Shown: positions 42,634-51,217 of the stretch, piece after piece
Position numbering within the stretch: position 1 is the first letter of the stretch
How the letters are laid out: each line of letters begins with the position of its first letter
NCBI GenBank assembly: GCA_016932435.1
Contig: JAFGCW010000005.1
Location: 1-64,000 of the forward strand
DNA from: Dehalococcoidales bacterium
Lineage (GTDB): Bacteria > Chloroflexota > Dehalococcoidia > Dehalococcoidales > UBA2162
Direction of reading: 5' to 3'
DNA length: 64,000 nucleotides
Position numbers and translations under genes: made by a program
The notes under the pieces: generated by a model
What the model saw: the letters and a program-made list of their open reading frames with translations, nothing else
What the model was told of the DNA's origin: nothing
Databases searched by the model: none

Positions 42634-43710
42634 TTATTCAAAATTAATGATGTTTCTAAGTGCTTCGCCACTTGCCGTTGAACTTACTGCTTCATTTATT
42701 TGATCCAGAGTATAATGTGCGGTAATAAGTTCATCAAGCTTCAATTTCCCCGATTTATACAGGTTGATAAGCTTTGGAATATCCTGGGAAGAATTAGTTG
42801 TCCCCATGAAACTTCCGGTAAGTACTTTCTCGAAGTCGATAATATCCATTGGGAATACTTCGAGGTTTGTTGTAGCGAGTCCGACTATTACCGCCGTTCC
42901 CTGCCTGCCAAGCATGGCAACTGCCTGGGCAATAGCAGAGGTTATACCAACAGTAATAATCACATAATCAGCACCGTATCCGCCTGTGATTTCTTTTACC
43001 TGCTCAATTGGGTCACCTTTTGAAGCATTAACCAGGTGAGTAGATCCAAACGTTTTTGAAGCCTCAAGTTTTTTATCAAGCATATCAACCGCTATAACGG
43101 GATACGCTCCAGAGATAGCCGCGCCCTGGATTGCATTCAATCCGACTCCACCAACTCCGATTATCACACAGCTTTGTGCCGGTCTTACTTTCGCTTTATT
43201 TACTACTGCACCGTAGCCGGTAATAACGCCACACGCCAACAGAGCAGCTCTATCCATCGGCATATCTGCCGGTATCGGTATTACCTGTGATTTATCCACC
43301 ATGCAATATTCGGCAAAAGAAGCTACCCTGAGTCCATGGTACACCGGTTCGCCCTTTTTATTCTTCCAGCGACTCTCCGAATCCAGCGGCCATGTCGCCT
43401 GGCACATACTCGGTCTGCCTGTTTTACAAAACACGCACTCGCCACAGGAACGAAGCAATGATACGACTACCCTGTCGCCAGGCTTAACGTTAGTAACTCC
43501 TTCACCTACTTCATCTACATATCCGGCCGATTCGTGTCCCGGGACAAATGGTAAAGTACTGGGAAGATCACCGCCCATGAAGTGAAGGTCACTATGGCAT
43601 ACTGCTGTCGCTGATATTTTAACTTTCACTTCACCTTTATGTGGCGATTCCATATCCAGCTCTTCGACTACGAGTGGTTTTCCGTATTCATAACATATTG
43701 CTGCTTTCAT
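42634..43710 (-). CDS. zinc-dependent alcohol dehydrogenase (class III-like)
   Basis: 358 residues. ATAVCHSDLHFMGGDLPSTLPFVPGHESAG, structural zinc CGECVFCKTGRPSMC, Rossmann VIIGVGGVGLNAIQGAAI. The ATAVCHSD/GHESAG pattern is that of class III or NDMA-type alcohol dehydrogenases. Monocistronic by its distance from neighbours. It is transcribed away from the CoA-transferase gene 135 bp upstream. Confidence 0.9.
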   Translation of the reverse strand: MKAAICYEYGKPLVVEELDMESPHKGEVKVKISATAVCHSDLHFMGGDLPSTLPFVPGHESAGYVDEVGEGVTNVKPGDRVVVSLLRSCGECVFCKTGRPSMCQATWPLDSESRWKNKKGEPVYHGLRVASFAEYCMVDKSQVIPIPADMPMDRAALLACGVITGYGAVVNKAKVRPAQSCVIIGVGGVGLNAIQGAAISGAYPVIAVDMLDKKLEASKTFGSTHLVNASKGDPIEQVKEITGGYGADYVIITVGITSAIAQAVAMLGRQGTAVIVGLATTNLEVFPMDIIDFEKVLTGSFMGTTNSSQDIPKLINLYKSGKLKLDELITAHYTLDQINEAVSSTASGEALRNIINFE

Positions 43711-43850
43711 ATTAACCTCCTACACCCGAAAGAATAACCAACCTTACTGACTAATGTCAATATCTTTTTTTATAAATCAACAAATCTTGACAGCCGCTTA
43801 TCCATAGATTTAGCATTACCACAACGAATTAATATTCTCCGGAGGTGTTT

Positions 43851-45044
43851 ATGCCCGGACCGCTTGAAGATATAAGAATACTCGACCTTAGCTGGGTTCT
43901 GGCAGGTCCTTTCTGTACAATGAATTTAAGCGACCTCGGCGCAGAAGTGATTAAGCTCGAACGACCCAATGTTGGTGATCTTGCTCGCGGAAATGCTCCT
44001 TTTATTGATGGTGAAAGTTCCTATTTTATGAGTATTAACCGAGGTAAGAAAAGCGTCACTGTCGACCTTCAGACGGAGAAAGGAAAAGAACTCTTCCTGA
44101 AACTTGTAAAAAAGGTTGATGTCATAGTTGAAAACTTCGTTCCGGGTACGATGAAACGTCTCGGACTCGATTATGATACTGTTAAGGAATACAACCCACG
44201 CATTATTTACACTTCGCTTTCCGGTTTCGGTCAAAGCGGCCCTCATGCACAGAACCGCGCTCTTGATGTGATTATCCAGGCCGCAGGTGGGCTGATGAGT
44301 ATCACCGGTGAAACCGACGGACCACCGGTCAAACCGGGAGCTTCCATTGGCGACCTTACCGCCGGATTATTTACGACCATAGGTATCCTGTCAGCCTTGC
44401 ATGAGCGTGAGAAAAGCGGGAAAGGTCAGTATATCGACATCAGTATGCTGGACTGCCAGTTGTCTATCCTTGAAAATGCATTTGCCAGATATTTTGCAAA
44501 CGGAGAGATACCGAAAAGACTCGGTACCAGACATGCTGTCTTCACACCGTTCCAGGCATTCGAGACCAAAGACGGCTATATTGTTATTGCAATGGTCGGC
44601 GGCGCAAGGAACCAGTGGCCTCTTTTCTGCGCAATAATCGGTCATCTTGAATTGATGGACGATGAAAAATATCAGACAGGAGCGTCAAGGACAGAACACT
44701 ATGACGAACTTGCTCCGATACTCAACGAAGTACTGAAAACAAAGACCACCGACGAATGGATAAAGGAACTCTCGGAAGTAGGAATTCCTTGCGGTCCTAT
44801 CAATAACATCGCTGAAGTTGCCGCTGATCCGCAGGTGGAACACCGCAACATGATCATCGATGTCCCACATCCCAAACTGGGTAAAGTAAAAATGATAAAT
44901 ACCCCTGTTAAGTTATCCCGAACCCCTGGTAGTGTTAAAGCTTCCGCGCCAGAACTCGGTCAGAACACCAGGGAAATTTTTCAGGATTTACTTGGTTTAA
45001 CTAACGATGAATTAAACGAACTCAGTGATTCAGGTATCATATAA
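43851..45044 (+). CDS. family III CoA-transferase (CaiB/BaiF)
   Basis: 397 residues; moves CoA between acids such as carnitine, formyl/oxalate or benzylsuccinate systems. PLEDIRILDLSWVLAGPFCTMNLSDLGAEVIKLERP (abridged), SINRGKKSVTVDL, and the catalytic aspartate in KPGASIGDLTAGL. ATG 43851 lies five bases behind GGAGG. Downstream is another dehydrogenase (22 bp), likely cotranscribed. Confidence 0.92.
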   Translation: MPGPLEDIRILDLSWVLAGPFCTMNLSDLGAEVIKLERPNVGDLARGNAPFIDGESSYFMSINRGKKSVTVDLQTEKGKELFLKLVKKVDVIVENFVPGTMKRLGLDYDTVKEYNPRIIYTSLSGFGQSGPHAQNRALDVIIQAAGGLMSITGETDGPPVKPGASIGDLTAGLFTTIGILSALHEREKSGKGQYIDISMLDCQLSILENAFARYFANGEIPKRLGTRHAVFTPFQAFETKDGYIVIAMVGGARNQWPLFCAIIGHLELMDDEKYQTGASRTEHYDELAPILNEVLKTKTTDEWIKELSEVGIPCGPINNIAEVAADPQVEHRNMIIDVPHPKLGKVKMINTPVKLSRTPGSVKASAPELGQNTREIFQDLLGLTNDELNELSDSGII

Positions 45045-45066
45045 AAATAAATAACCGGAGGGCATA

Positions 45067-46080
45067 ATGAAAGCTGCAATATTTCGTGGCGCACACGATA
45101 TCAGGGTAGAGGAATATCCTTACCCGCAACTTCCTGATGACGGGGTGATAATCAAGGTCAATTCCAGCGGCATATGCGGCTCGGACCTGCATATGTATAC
45201 CAGGGGCGGTGGCGGCGATATGATCATGGGACACGAATTCTCAGGGGACATCGTTGAGATCGGTAAGGATGTAAAAGATGTCGAAATCGGTGACCGCGTG
45301 GTGGCTATCGGTGGGGTCGGCTGCGGCGAATGCTACTGGTGTCAGCAGGGACAGTACATCAAGTGTTCAAAGCTGTCGTTTCTCGGATACGGTATCAAGG
45401 GGGCTTTTGCCGAATACACTGCCATTCCCAATTTTAAAGTAGGAATGTATGCCGAAAAGTTGCCCGACTCAGTATCGTATGAAGAAGGAGCTACGGCAGA
45501 ACCTCTTTCTGTCGCGTTGTACGCGGTAAACCAGGTACAACCCAAGCCGGATGATATCTGTGTCGTTACGGGTCTTGGTATCATCGGGATATGCGTTATC
45601 CAGATTCTCCGTTCCCGTGGAGTGAAAACCATAATTGCCAGCGGTCGGCGGTCCAAGCGTCTCGAGATCGCCAGACAGAGTGGCGCCGAAGTCGTGGTAG
45701 ACGCCGCCAAAGAAGATATAGTTCCTGTCGTTGAAAAAGTTGCAGGCAGTCGTAAAGCCGATGTTGTTTTCGAAGTTGCCGGTGCGCCTGAGTTATTTCA
45801 TAAAGCACTGCAGATGGTTCATCGGGGCGGTGTAATCGATCTTGTGGGTTTGTATATGGAACAGGTTACGTGGAGTCCATCGGCAATAGTAGGGAACGAT
45901 ATTACTATCATCGGTTGCGGTCTGCGGTGGGACCTGCCCGGCGCTGTTGAACTTCTTGCCAGCGGTAAAGTCGATACAAAGCCCATGATCACTCATGAAT
46001 TCCCGCTCGATCAGACGAAAGAAGCATTCGAAACTCAATTAACATCTCAGGATGCTATTAAAGTAATAGTAAAACCGTAA
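45067..46080 (+). CDS. zinc-dependent dehydrogenase (butanediol/sorbitol type)
   Basis: 337 residues. CGICGSDLHMYTRGGGGDMIMGHEFSGDIVEIG (abridged), structural zinc CGECYWCQQGQYIKC, Rossmann VVTGLGIIGICVIQ. Cotranscribed with the CoA-transferase and closed by the terminator at 46103-46129. Substrate unknown. Confidence 0.9.
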   Translation: MKAAIFRGAHDIRVEEYPYPQLPDDGVIIKVNSSGICGSDLHMYTRGGGGDMIMGHEFSGDIVEIGKDVKDVEIGDRVVAIGGVGCGECYWCQQGQYIKCSKLSFLGYGIKGAFAEYTAIPNFKVGMYAEKLPDSVSYEEGATAEPLSVALYAVNQVQPKPDDICVVTGLGIIGICVIQILRSRGVKTIIASGRRSKRLEIARQSGAEVVVDAAKEDIVPVVEKVAGSRKADVVFEVAGAPELFHKALQMVHRGGVIDLVGLYMEQVTWSPSAIVGNDITIIGCGLRWDLPGAVELLASGKVDTKPMITHEFPLDQTKEAFETQLTSQDAIKVIVKP

Positions 46081-46102
46081 ATTTACGTATGATTGGAAAT
46101 AG

Positions 46103-46129
46103 AGAAGTCCGCCACACAGACGGACTTCT
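46103..46129 (+). terminator. intrinsic terminator
   Basis: Arms AGAAGTCCG and CGGACTTCT around a 9-base loop, followed by TTTTTG, 22 bp after the dehydrogenase stop. Confidence 0.9.
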
Positions 46130-46138
46130 TTTTTGTTT

Positions 46139-46243
46139 TTAATGTTTCTTTGCTTCTCTGGCTTTAGCTTGTTCTACTTTTGCCTTCAACTCAATAAGTT
46201 TAAAGACGGTTTTCGCTTTTCCTGCCAGTTTGAAATTCTCCAT
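46139..46243 (-). CDS. 34-residue basic microprotein
   Basis: Small ORF MENFKLAGKAKTVFKLIELK... ending AKKH, start ATG 46243-46241 with AGAGAGGTCAGAG upstream. Composition is lysine-rich, amphipathic, and wholly helical by appearance. It converges on the dehydrogenase terminator, whose other strand could also end this gene. Too short for reliable gene-calling; support is the good ribosome binding site and biased composition. Confidence 0.45.
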   Translation of the reverse strand: MENFKLAGKAKTVFKLIELKAKVEQAKAREAKKH

Positions 46244-46377
46244 CTCTGACCTCTCTTCCCGATATTATTGATGTTTTCAACAATATCACTCTCAAATAAA
46301 GAAAAGGATAAAGATGGTAAATATTTTATTAACGTTCCATAAACATTTCATAAATATTTAACGAAACGACCGCATAT

Positions 46378-47007
46378 TTAAAGAACCTGGTACACCCAGT
46401 CCTGATGATAGACATCCGGTTCTCCTTTGGGCAGTGTCTGAAATTCTTCACTAACCTCAACCAGCTTCCACTTGCCTTCGGCTTCTAAAGTGTCCTGCTT
46501 CTCCTTGAACCCGTTGTCTCTGTACACATCAGGCCTCAATGAATAAACGATGTATCCACCAGGTTTGGTTACGCGAATAAGTTCATCGAGGGAACTTGCC
46601 GGGGCGTGCCCGACCGTCATCACTCCCACACTGACTACAGCATCGAATGAGTCGGTGGCGTAGTCTAGAGTTTCACCCATTACCATCTGGTGAAACTCGT
46701 GGTAAACACCCTTGCTCCTGGCCTCTTCGAGCATACCCTCGGATATATCCATCGCTACCAGGTTCTTATATCCTTCTTTAGCCAGTAACTCACCGACCAG
46801 TCCTGTGCCAGCTCCTGCATCGAGCACCCTGGCGTCTTTAGGTACATATTTACTGAAATACTTCACCGCCATTCGGGGCCCTACCCATCCGAATCCTTCA
46901 TCAAGATCGGTATCATAGTCTTTCGCCCACTGATCGTACCGTTCTTCCAGTTCCTTGTTGTCTTTTGAGGAATATATCCACTGGACTCTCTTCTCTCTCT
47001 CGTCCAT
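46378..47007 (-). CDS. class I SAM-dependent methyltransferase, operon end
   Basis: 209 residues. Motif I RVLDAGAGTGLVGELLAKEG, motif II ISEGMLEEAR, and a methyltransferase_11/25 core. It starts 53 bp after the glycyl radical activase and on the same strand, so it is the likely last gene of the corrinoid/glycyl radical operon. A role in methylating the substrate or handling a product is inferred. Confidence 0.85.
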   Translation of the reverse strand: MDEREKRVQWIYSSKDNKELEERYDQWAKDYDTDLDEGFGWVGPRMAVKYFSKYVPKDARVLDAGAGTGLVGELLAKEGYKNLVAMDISEGMLEEARSKGVYHEFHQMVMGETLDYATDSFDAVVSVGVMTVGHAPASSLDELIRVTKPGGYIVYSLRPDVYRDNGFKEKQDTLEAEGKWKLVEVSEEFQTLPKGEPDVYHQDWVYQVL

Positions 47008-47060
47008 TCCGGTCTCCTTTCGTTATCTGATACTAAAACATTAGATAATATAATCGTTAT

Positions 47061-47978
47061 TTATCTTCCGACATCACACTGTATTCCGTAATTTACAAAT
47101 ATATCTCTCAGTTTTGCTATCGTCTCTTCACCAGGTGTTTTGAGATCGATTCCCGGATATTCTCGTCCCAGGATTTTATACTTCCCTATCCCAAGTCTAT
47201 GATAGGGAAGCAATTCCACTTTCTTACCTTCACCCAGAGACTTGATAAACTCGGCTGTCTTGCGTATATTATCCTCATCGGAGTTCACGCCGTCAATTAA
47301 CGGTATCCTGAACAACACGTCTGCGTTACTTTCACTAACGATCTCCGCATTTTCCTTGATAGGCCCATTTTCGACACCGGTGAATTCTCTGTGTCTGTCT
47401 ATATCCATGTGCTTCAGGTCGAAAAGTACATTATCGGTATATTGAAGAGCTTCCTTGAGTGTTTCACCGGAAGCATATCCGCAGGTATCGAGGCACGTAC
47501 TTATGCCCTCCTCCTTACACTTTCTGAATAGTTCTATAACAAATTCAGACTGCCTTAAAGGTTCTCCACCTGATACAGTAATTCCACCGCTACTTCCTGA
47601 ATAAAATAACCTGTCTTTCAGCACTTCCTGGAGTACTTCGTCGACCGTTACCTTTTTCCCGTAAATGGTTATAGCCTCTTCAGGACAGGATGGAATACAT
47701 TTACCGCAGGCACTACAGATCGAACGGTTGATAATCACTTTTCTGTCATTAATAGCCAGCGCATTTTCTGGACAAGTACTTACACAGTCGCCGCACCCGG
47801 TGCATCGTTCTATTATTATCCCGGGTTCGGGCATGGAGTTCATAGATTCGGCATTAGAACACCACCTGCATCTTAAAGGGCATCCTTTCATGAAAACGGT
47901 CGTTCTTATCCCTGGTCCGTCATGAACAGAAAATTTCTGGATGTTGAATATTATCCCGGATACTTCCGTATTTATCAT
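47061..47978 (-). CDS. glycyl radical enzyme activating enzyme
   Basis: 305 residues. Radical SAM motif CPLRCRWCSNAE (C-x3-C-x2-C), two inserted 4Fe-4S motifs CTGCGDCVSTCPENAL and CSACGKCIPSCPEEAI, and SGGEPLRQSEF. It uses SAM and a reduced cluster to make the glycyl radical on the adjacent enzyme. The inserted ferredoxin domain marks the activases of non-PFL glycyl radical enzymes. It starts 22 bp after the GRE stop. Confidence 0.95.
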   Translation of the reverse strand: MINTEVSGIIFNIQKFSVHDGPGIRTTVFMKGCPLRCRWCSNAESMNSMPEPGIIIERCTGCGDCVSTCPENALAINDRKVIINRSICSACGKCIPSCPEEAITIYGKKVTVDEVLQEVLKDRLFYSGSSGGITVSGGEPLRQSEFVIELFRKCKEEGISTCLDTCGYASGETLKEALQYTDNVLFDLKHMDIDRHREFTGVENGPIKENAEIVSESNADVLFRIPLIDGVNSDEDNIRKTAEFIKSLGEGKKVELLPYHRLGIGKYKILGREYPGIDLKTPGEETIAKLRDIFVNYGIQCDVGR

Positions 47979-48000
47979 GGTTCTATCGTGATAAAGAACG

Positions 48001-50469
48001 CTAAAACGACTGCTCCGTCCTGGCGATTATTTCGTCCTGCACCTCCGGCGCCAGAAGGACAAAATAGGCGCTGTATCCCGCGACCCTGACAATCAGATCT
48101 TTGTAATCTTCAGGATGTTCCTTTGCCTTCTTGAGCGTCTCAGCATCGAGAATGTTGTATTGAATGTGGAGCCCGCCGTTCCTGAGAAATGTCTCGGTAA
48201 AATCTGCCAGTTTTTCGGCAAATCCTTCACTCTTGAAAAGTGAGAGAGGGAATTTCTGATTCAAAACCGCTGTCTTGGCATCGGAAAAATCCGCTTTCAA
48301 AGCTGAATTACATACGGCAGTCGGCCCGTTCGTGTCGGCACCCTGTGTCGGCGACAGAGAAGCATCCGCAAGCGGAAGCCCGGATTCCCTGCCGTTAGCC
48401 AGCGCTCCTACGCCTTTCCCACCGTAATAGTGCCATGTCAGTCCCTGGCGTATGATCGTATATTTAGACCCGAATGGGGTAACTTTATCCTTCAGGTATT
48501 TCGGAATCAGTTTTCCTACATCTCTGACCATGAAATCGGCTTCGTCTATGTCATTGCCGTATTTCGGCGCATCAAGACACATCTTCCGGATTTCCTGTCC
48601 GCGCTTACCTTCAAAATTATTGTCTAAGGCCTCGAGTAGTTCGCCCATCGTTAAAACCTTGTCATCGTAGACCAGTTTCTTTATTGCCATCATTGAATCT
48701 GCCGCAGACACATGGCCACGATCGATTACATCCCATACAGGATGATCTGCCGGATCAGCCATCTGTCCGCCCATCATAATATCGTAGCCGTTCTCAAGAC
48801 AGCCTGTAGAAAAGGTCGAATGCAGGGGTACTCTCCATGTGGATAATTCAGCTGCATGCGCGATATGGTTTCTATGAACGAATCGTTCTACTACATACGC
48901 AGCCTGCTTCTCCATCGCCTGAAACAATTCATCGAATGTCTTGAAATTTCTCGGCTCGCCGGTCTCAAGACCGATCATTTTACCCGTCATCGGTGCAACA
49001 CCGTTATGCAGTGTGATATCCAGCAGCAATGCAACATTAATATATGATATCGCCTTGCAGTGATATCCCTGGTTCTTGGGGTGAGCGTAGGAACATCCCA
49101 GATATGCATGATCTCTGGCATCCTCTACCGGTACGCCCCTGTCCATAAAATACCGGGTGGTGGTATCGCCATTAATAAACTGCGGATGTCCTGCGCCGGT
49201 TATTTTGTTTGTCTCTATGGCTTTCATCATAGCCCAGCGGGGAACGCCATCATGCCAGGTGAAGGTAAAATGAGGTTCGGCATATTTCAGCAATCCTACC
49301 ATATGTAAGAAGAGGTAAGTAAGCTCGTTACTGGCATCACTGCCGTCACGTCTCATACCGGCAAGTGTAATATTCGATATTTTGTTTGTCTGGACGGCTT
49401 CTCTCATCAAGACCTGAGCACATTGCTCCCTGCGTCCAATAAGTGTTATCAAGCCTCCTACCAGGTCGGCGGCTTTTTCTATTGTGATTTTCCCTTCATC
49501 GATATCTTTCTTAAAATAAGGGTAAAGGCACTGGTCCAGCCTGCCAATATAATCACCGATTCGTCCGTTTTCCAAAACCTTGGTCAGTTCGACAAACGAT
49601 ACTGTCTGTACGGCTTCATGAAAACTAGACGGCGGATTTTCAGGAACCGTTTCGCAGACTTTAGCTATCTCTTCAAGCTCAGCCCGTCTTTCCGGATCCT
49701 TTTCTTTTTCCGCCTGCATTCTGGCTTCTCTCGCATAATTACGCGCAAAGGCAATAACACCTTCGGATACGTTAATTACAGACCGCCAGAACCAAATCTT
49801 CTCAGGATCTTCTACTCCTGATTTCTCGGCATTTGCCAGTCTCTCTCTGGTTTCTGATATTATCCCTTTCAGTCCCTTGGCAAAAACTTCGTCGTAATAG
49901 GTAATTCCATATCCCGGAGGAGCGTAATGGTAAGGAGCCTGTCCCCTCGCATCGGTGACATCATCCTGCCAGGTGCCAAATACCGAATGGTTCAACTGTT
50001 CTTCGAGATCGCGATTTGTCTTTCCCTTAAAATACCTGCTGTTCTCAATCAAAGCTCGTTCGTCTTCTTCATCTAAAACCCCGATAACATTCAGACCGCC
50101 CATGGTAATCTGGCCTTTATCGGACTCCGGCAGCAGTTCCAGTATCAGGTTGGAATCATAGTTGATCATCGCATAAGAACCGCGAAAGTGCCTGGTAATA
50201 CTTCCTACTACCAGTTCGTTTTCAAACACGGGTGTAGGTATATTCCCCAGGACTTTTTTTACCGCTTTTGAGATGCGAATCTCTATCGGCTGTCCTTCGG
50301 TCTCCCGCCATGATTCGGCGTAGTAAGTTCCACGCTCGCTGGCAAGACGTGGAGTGTCGTTAAGATACTTGTTTTTAAGACCTTTAAGCCTATCGTTCAT
50401 TTTCAGGTTATCGATTTCAGTCAAAATATTCGTGTTTATTTCATATCCTGTTTGTGTTTCGATTGCCAT
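48001..50469 (-). CDS. glycyl radical enzyme with atypical active-site loop
   Basis: 822 residues. PFL-like barrel with glycyl radical motif RVAGYSAYF (Gly798) near the C-terminus. The thiyl cysteine is at Cys459 in DHAYLGCSYAHPKNQ; the residue two places after it is Tyr461, whereas eliminating enzymes (choline lyase, glycerol/diol and hydroxyproline dehydratase) carry C-x-E there. A different chemistry from those enzymes is therefore likely, perhaps decarboxylation or a C-C or C-N reaction. It lies within an operon of corrinoid methyltransferases, with its activase next to it. Start ATG 50469. Confidence 0.9.
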   Translation of the reverse strand: MAIETQTGYEINTNILTEIDNLKMNDRLKGLKNKYLNDTPRLASERGTYYAESWRETEGQPIEIRISKAVKKVLGNIPTPVFENELVVGSITRHFRGSYAMINYDSNLILELLPESDKGQITMGGLNVIGVLDEEDERALIENSRYFKGKTNRDLEEQLNHSVFGTWQDDVTDARGQAPYHYAPPGYGITYYDEVFAKGLKGIISETRERLANAEKSGVEDPEKIWFWRSVINVSEGVIAFARNYAREARMQAEKEKDPERRAELEEIAKVCETVPENPPSSFHEAVQTVSFVELTKVLENGRIGDYIGRLDQCLYPYFKKDIDEGKITIEKAADLVGGLITLIGRREQCAQVLMREAVQTNKISNITLAGMRRDGSDASNELTYLFLHMVGLLKYAEPHFTFTWHDGVPRWAMMKAIETNKITGAGHPQFINGDTTTRYFMDRGVPVEDARDHAYLGCSYAHPKNQGYHCKAISYINVALLLDITLHNGVAPMTGKMIGLETGEPRNFKTFDELFQAMEKQAAYVVERFVHRNHIAHAAELSTWRVPLHSTFSTGCLENGYDIMMGGQMADPADHPVWDVIDRGHVSAADSMMAIKKLVYDDKVLTMGELLEALDNNFEGKRGQEIRKMCLDAPKYGNDIDEADFMVRDVGKLIPKYLKDKVTPFGSKYTIIRQGLTWHYYGGKGVGALANGRESGLPLADASLSPTQGADTNGPTAVCNSALKADFSDAKTAVLNQKFPLSLFKSEGFAEKLADFTETFLRNGGLHIQYNILDAETLKKAKEHPEDYKDLIVRVAGYSAYFVLLAPEVQDEIIARTEQSF

Positions 50470-50521
50470 TTCTTTACCACCTTTTCACCGGTCAACATCA
50501 TAAACTCATTCAACTCACTTG

Positions 50522-51202
50522 CTACACGGTAAGAGATTCGATTACCGATACAGCCTGGAATCCATCAGCTCCATAACCATCTGCGCCGATTTTATCAGCA
50601 TATTCCTCGGAAACAGGCGCTCCACCGATAACGACCTTTACACTGTCTCTGATTCCCGCATTTTTAAGAGCGTTGATTGTATCCTCCATATGCGCCATAG
50701 TACTCGTGAGAAGAGCCGAAAGACCAAGTATCTCAGGCTTTTCTTCTCTTACCGCAGCAACAATCGCATCCGGCTCGATGTCATTTCCCAGGTCTTTTAC
50801 TGTATATCCGGCCCCTCTTAGTAAGATAGATACGATGTTCTTTCCTATATCATGCAGGTCACCTTGTACAGTGGCAATGAGTATCTTTCCTTTTGATTTC
50901 ATACCACTTCCTTCAAGATACGGTTCAAGCATTTCCATTGCTGCTCCTACCGCTTCGGCTGAAGCAAGCATGTCCGGGATAAAATATTCTCCAGCTTCAA
51001 ATTTTTCGCCGACAAGACTCATTCCCTTCGTTAGACCTTCGTTTATAATTTCTTTCACATCTATTTTTTGGGCAAGGGCTTCCTCGACAAGCTCGGTAAC
51101 AGCCGGCTGTCCAACCATCCCTTCATCCATTCCTTCGTCATCCTGGGTTACTCTCCCCTGGATGACATTCGCTCTTATCTGGTCAATGATACTCTCAGTC
51201 AT
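50522..51202 (-). CDS. corrinoid protein, MtbC/MttC type
   Basis: 226 residues: helical cap domain (about 1-100, with GEKFEAGEYFIPDMLASAEAVG) and a cobalamin Rossmann domain with DLHDIGKNIV, in which His117 is the lower axial ligand, then GLSALLTSTM. It carries methyl groups between MttB-type proteins and a folate acceptor as Co(I)/methyl-Co(III). It lies 53 bp upstream of the GRE gene. Confidence 0.95.
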   Translation of the reverse strand: MTESIIDQIRANVIQGRVTQDDEGMDEGMVGQPAVTELVEEALAQKIDVKEIINEGLTKGMSLVGEKFEAGEYFIPDMLASAEAVGAAMEMLEPYLEGSGMKSKGKILIATVQGDLHDIGKNIVSILLRGAGYTVKDLGNDIEPDAIVAAVREEKPEILGLSALLTSTMAHMEDTINALKNAGIRDSVKVVIGGAPVSEEYADKIGADGYGADGFQAVSVIESLTV

Positions 51203-51217
51203 TTATTCCTCCAAATA

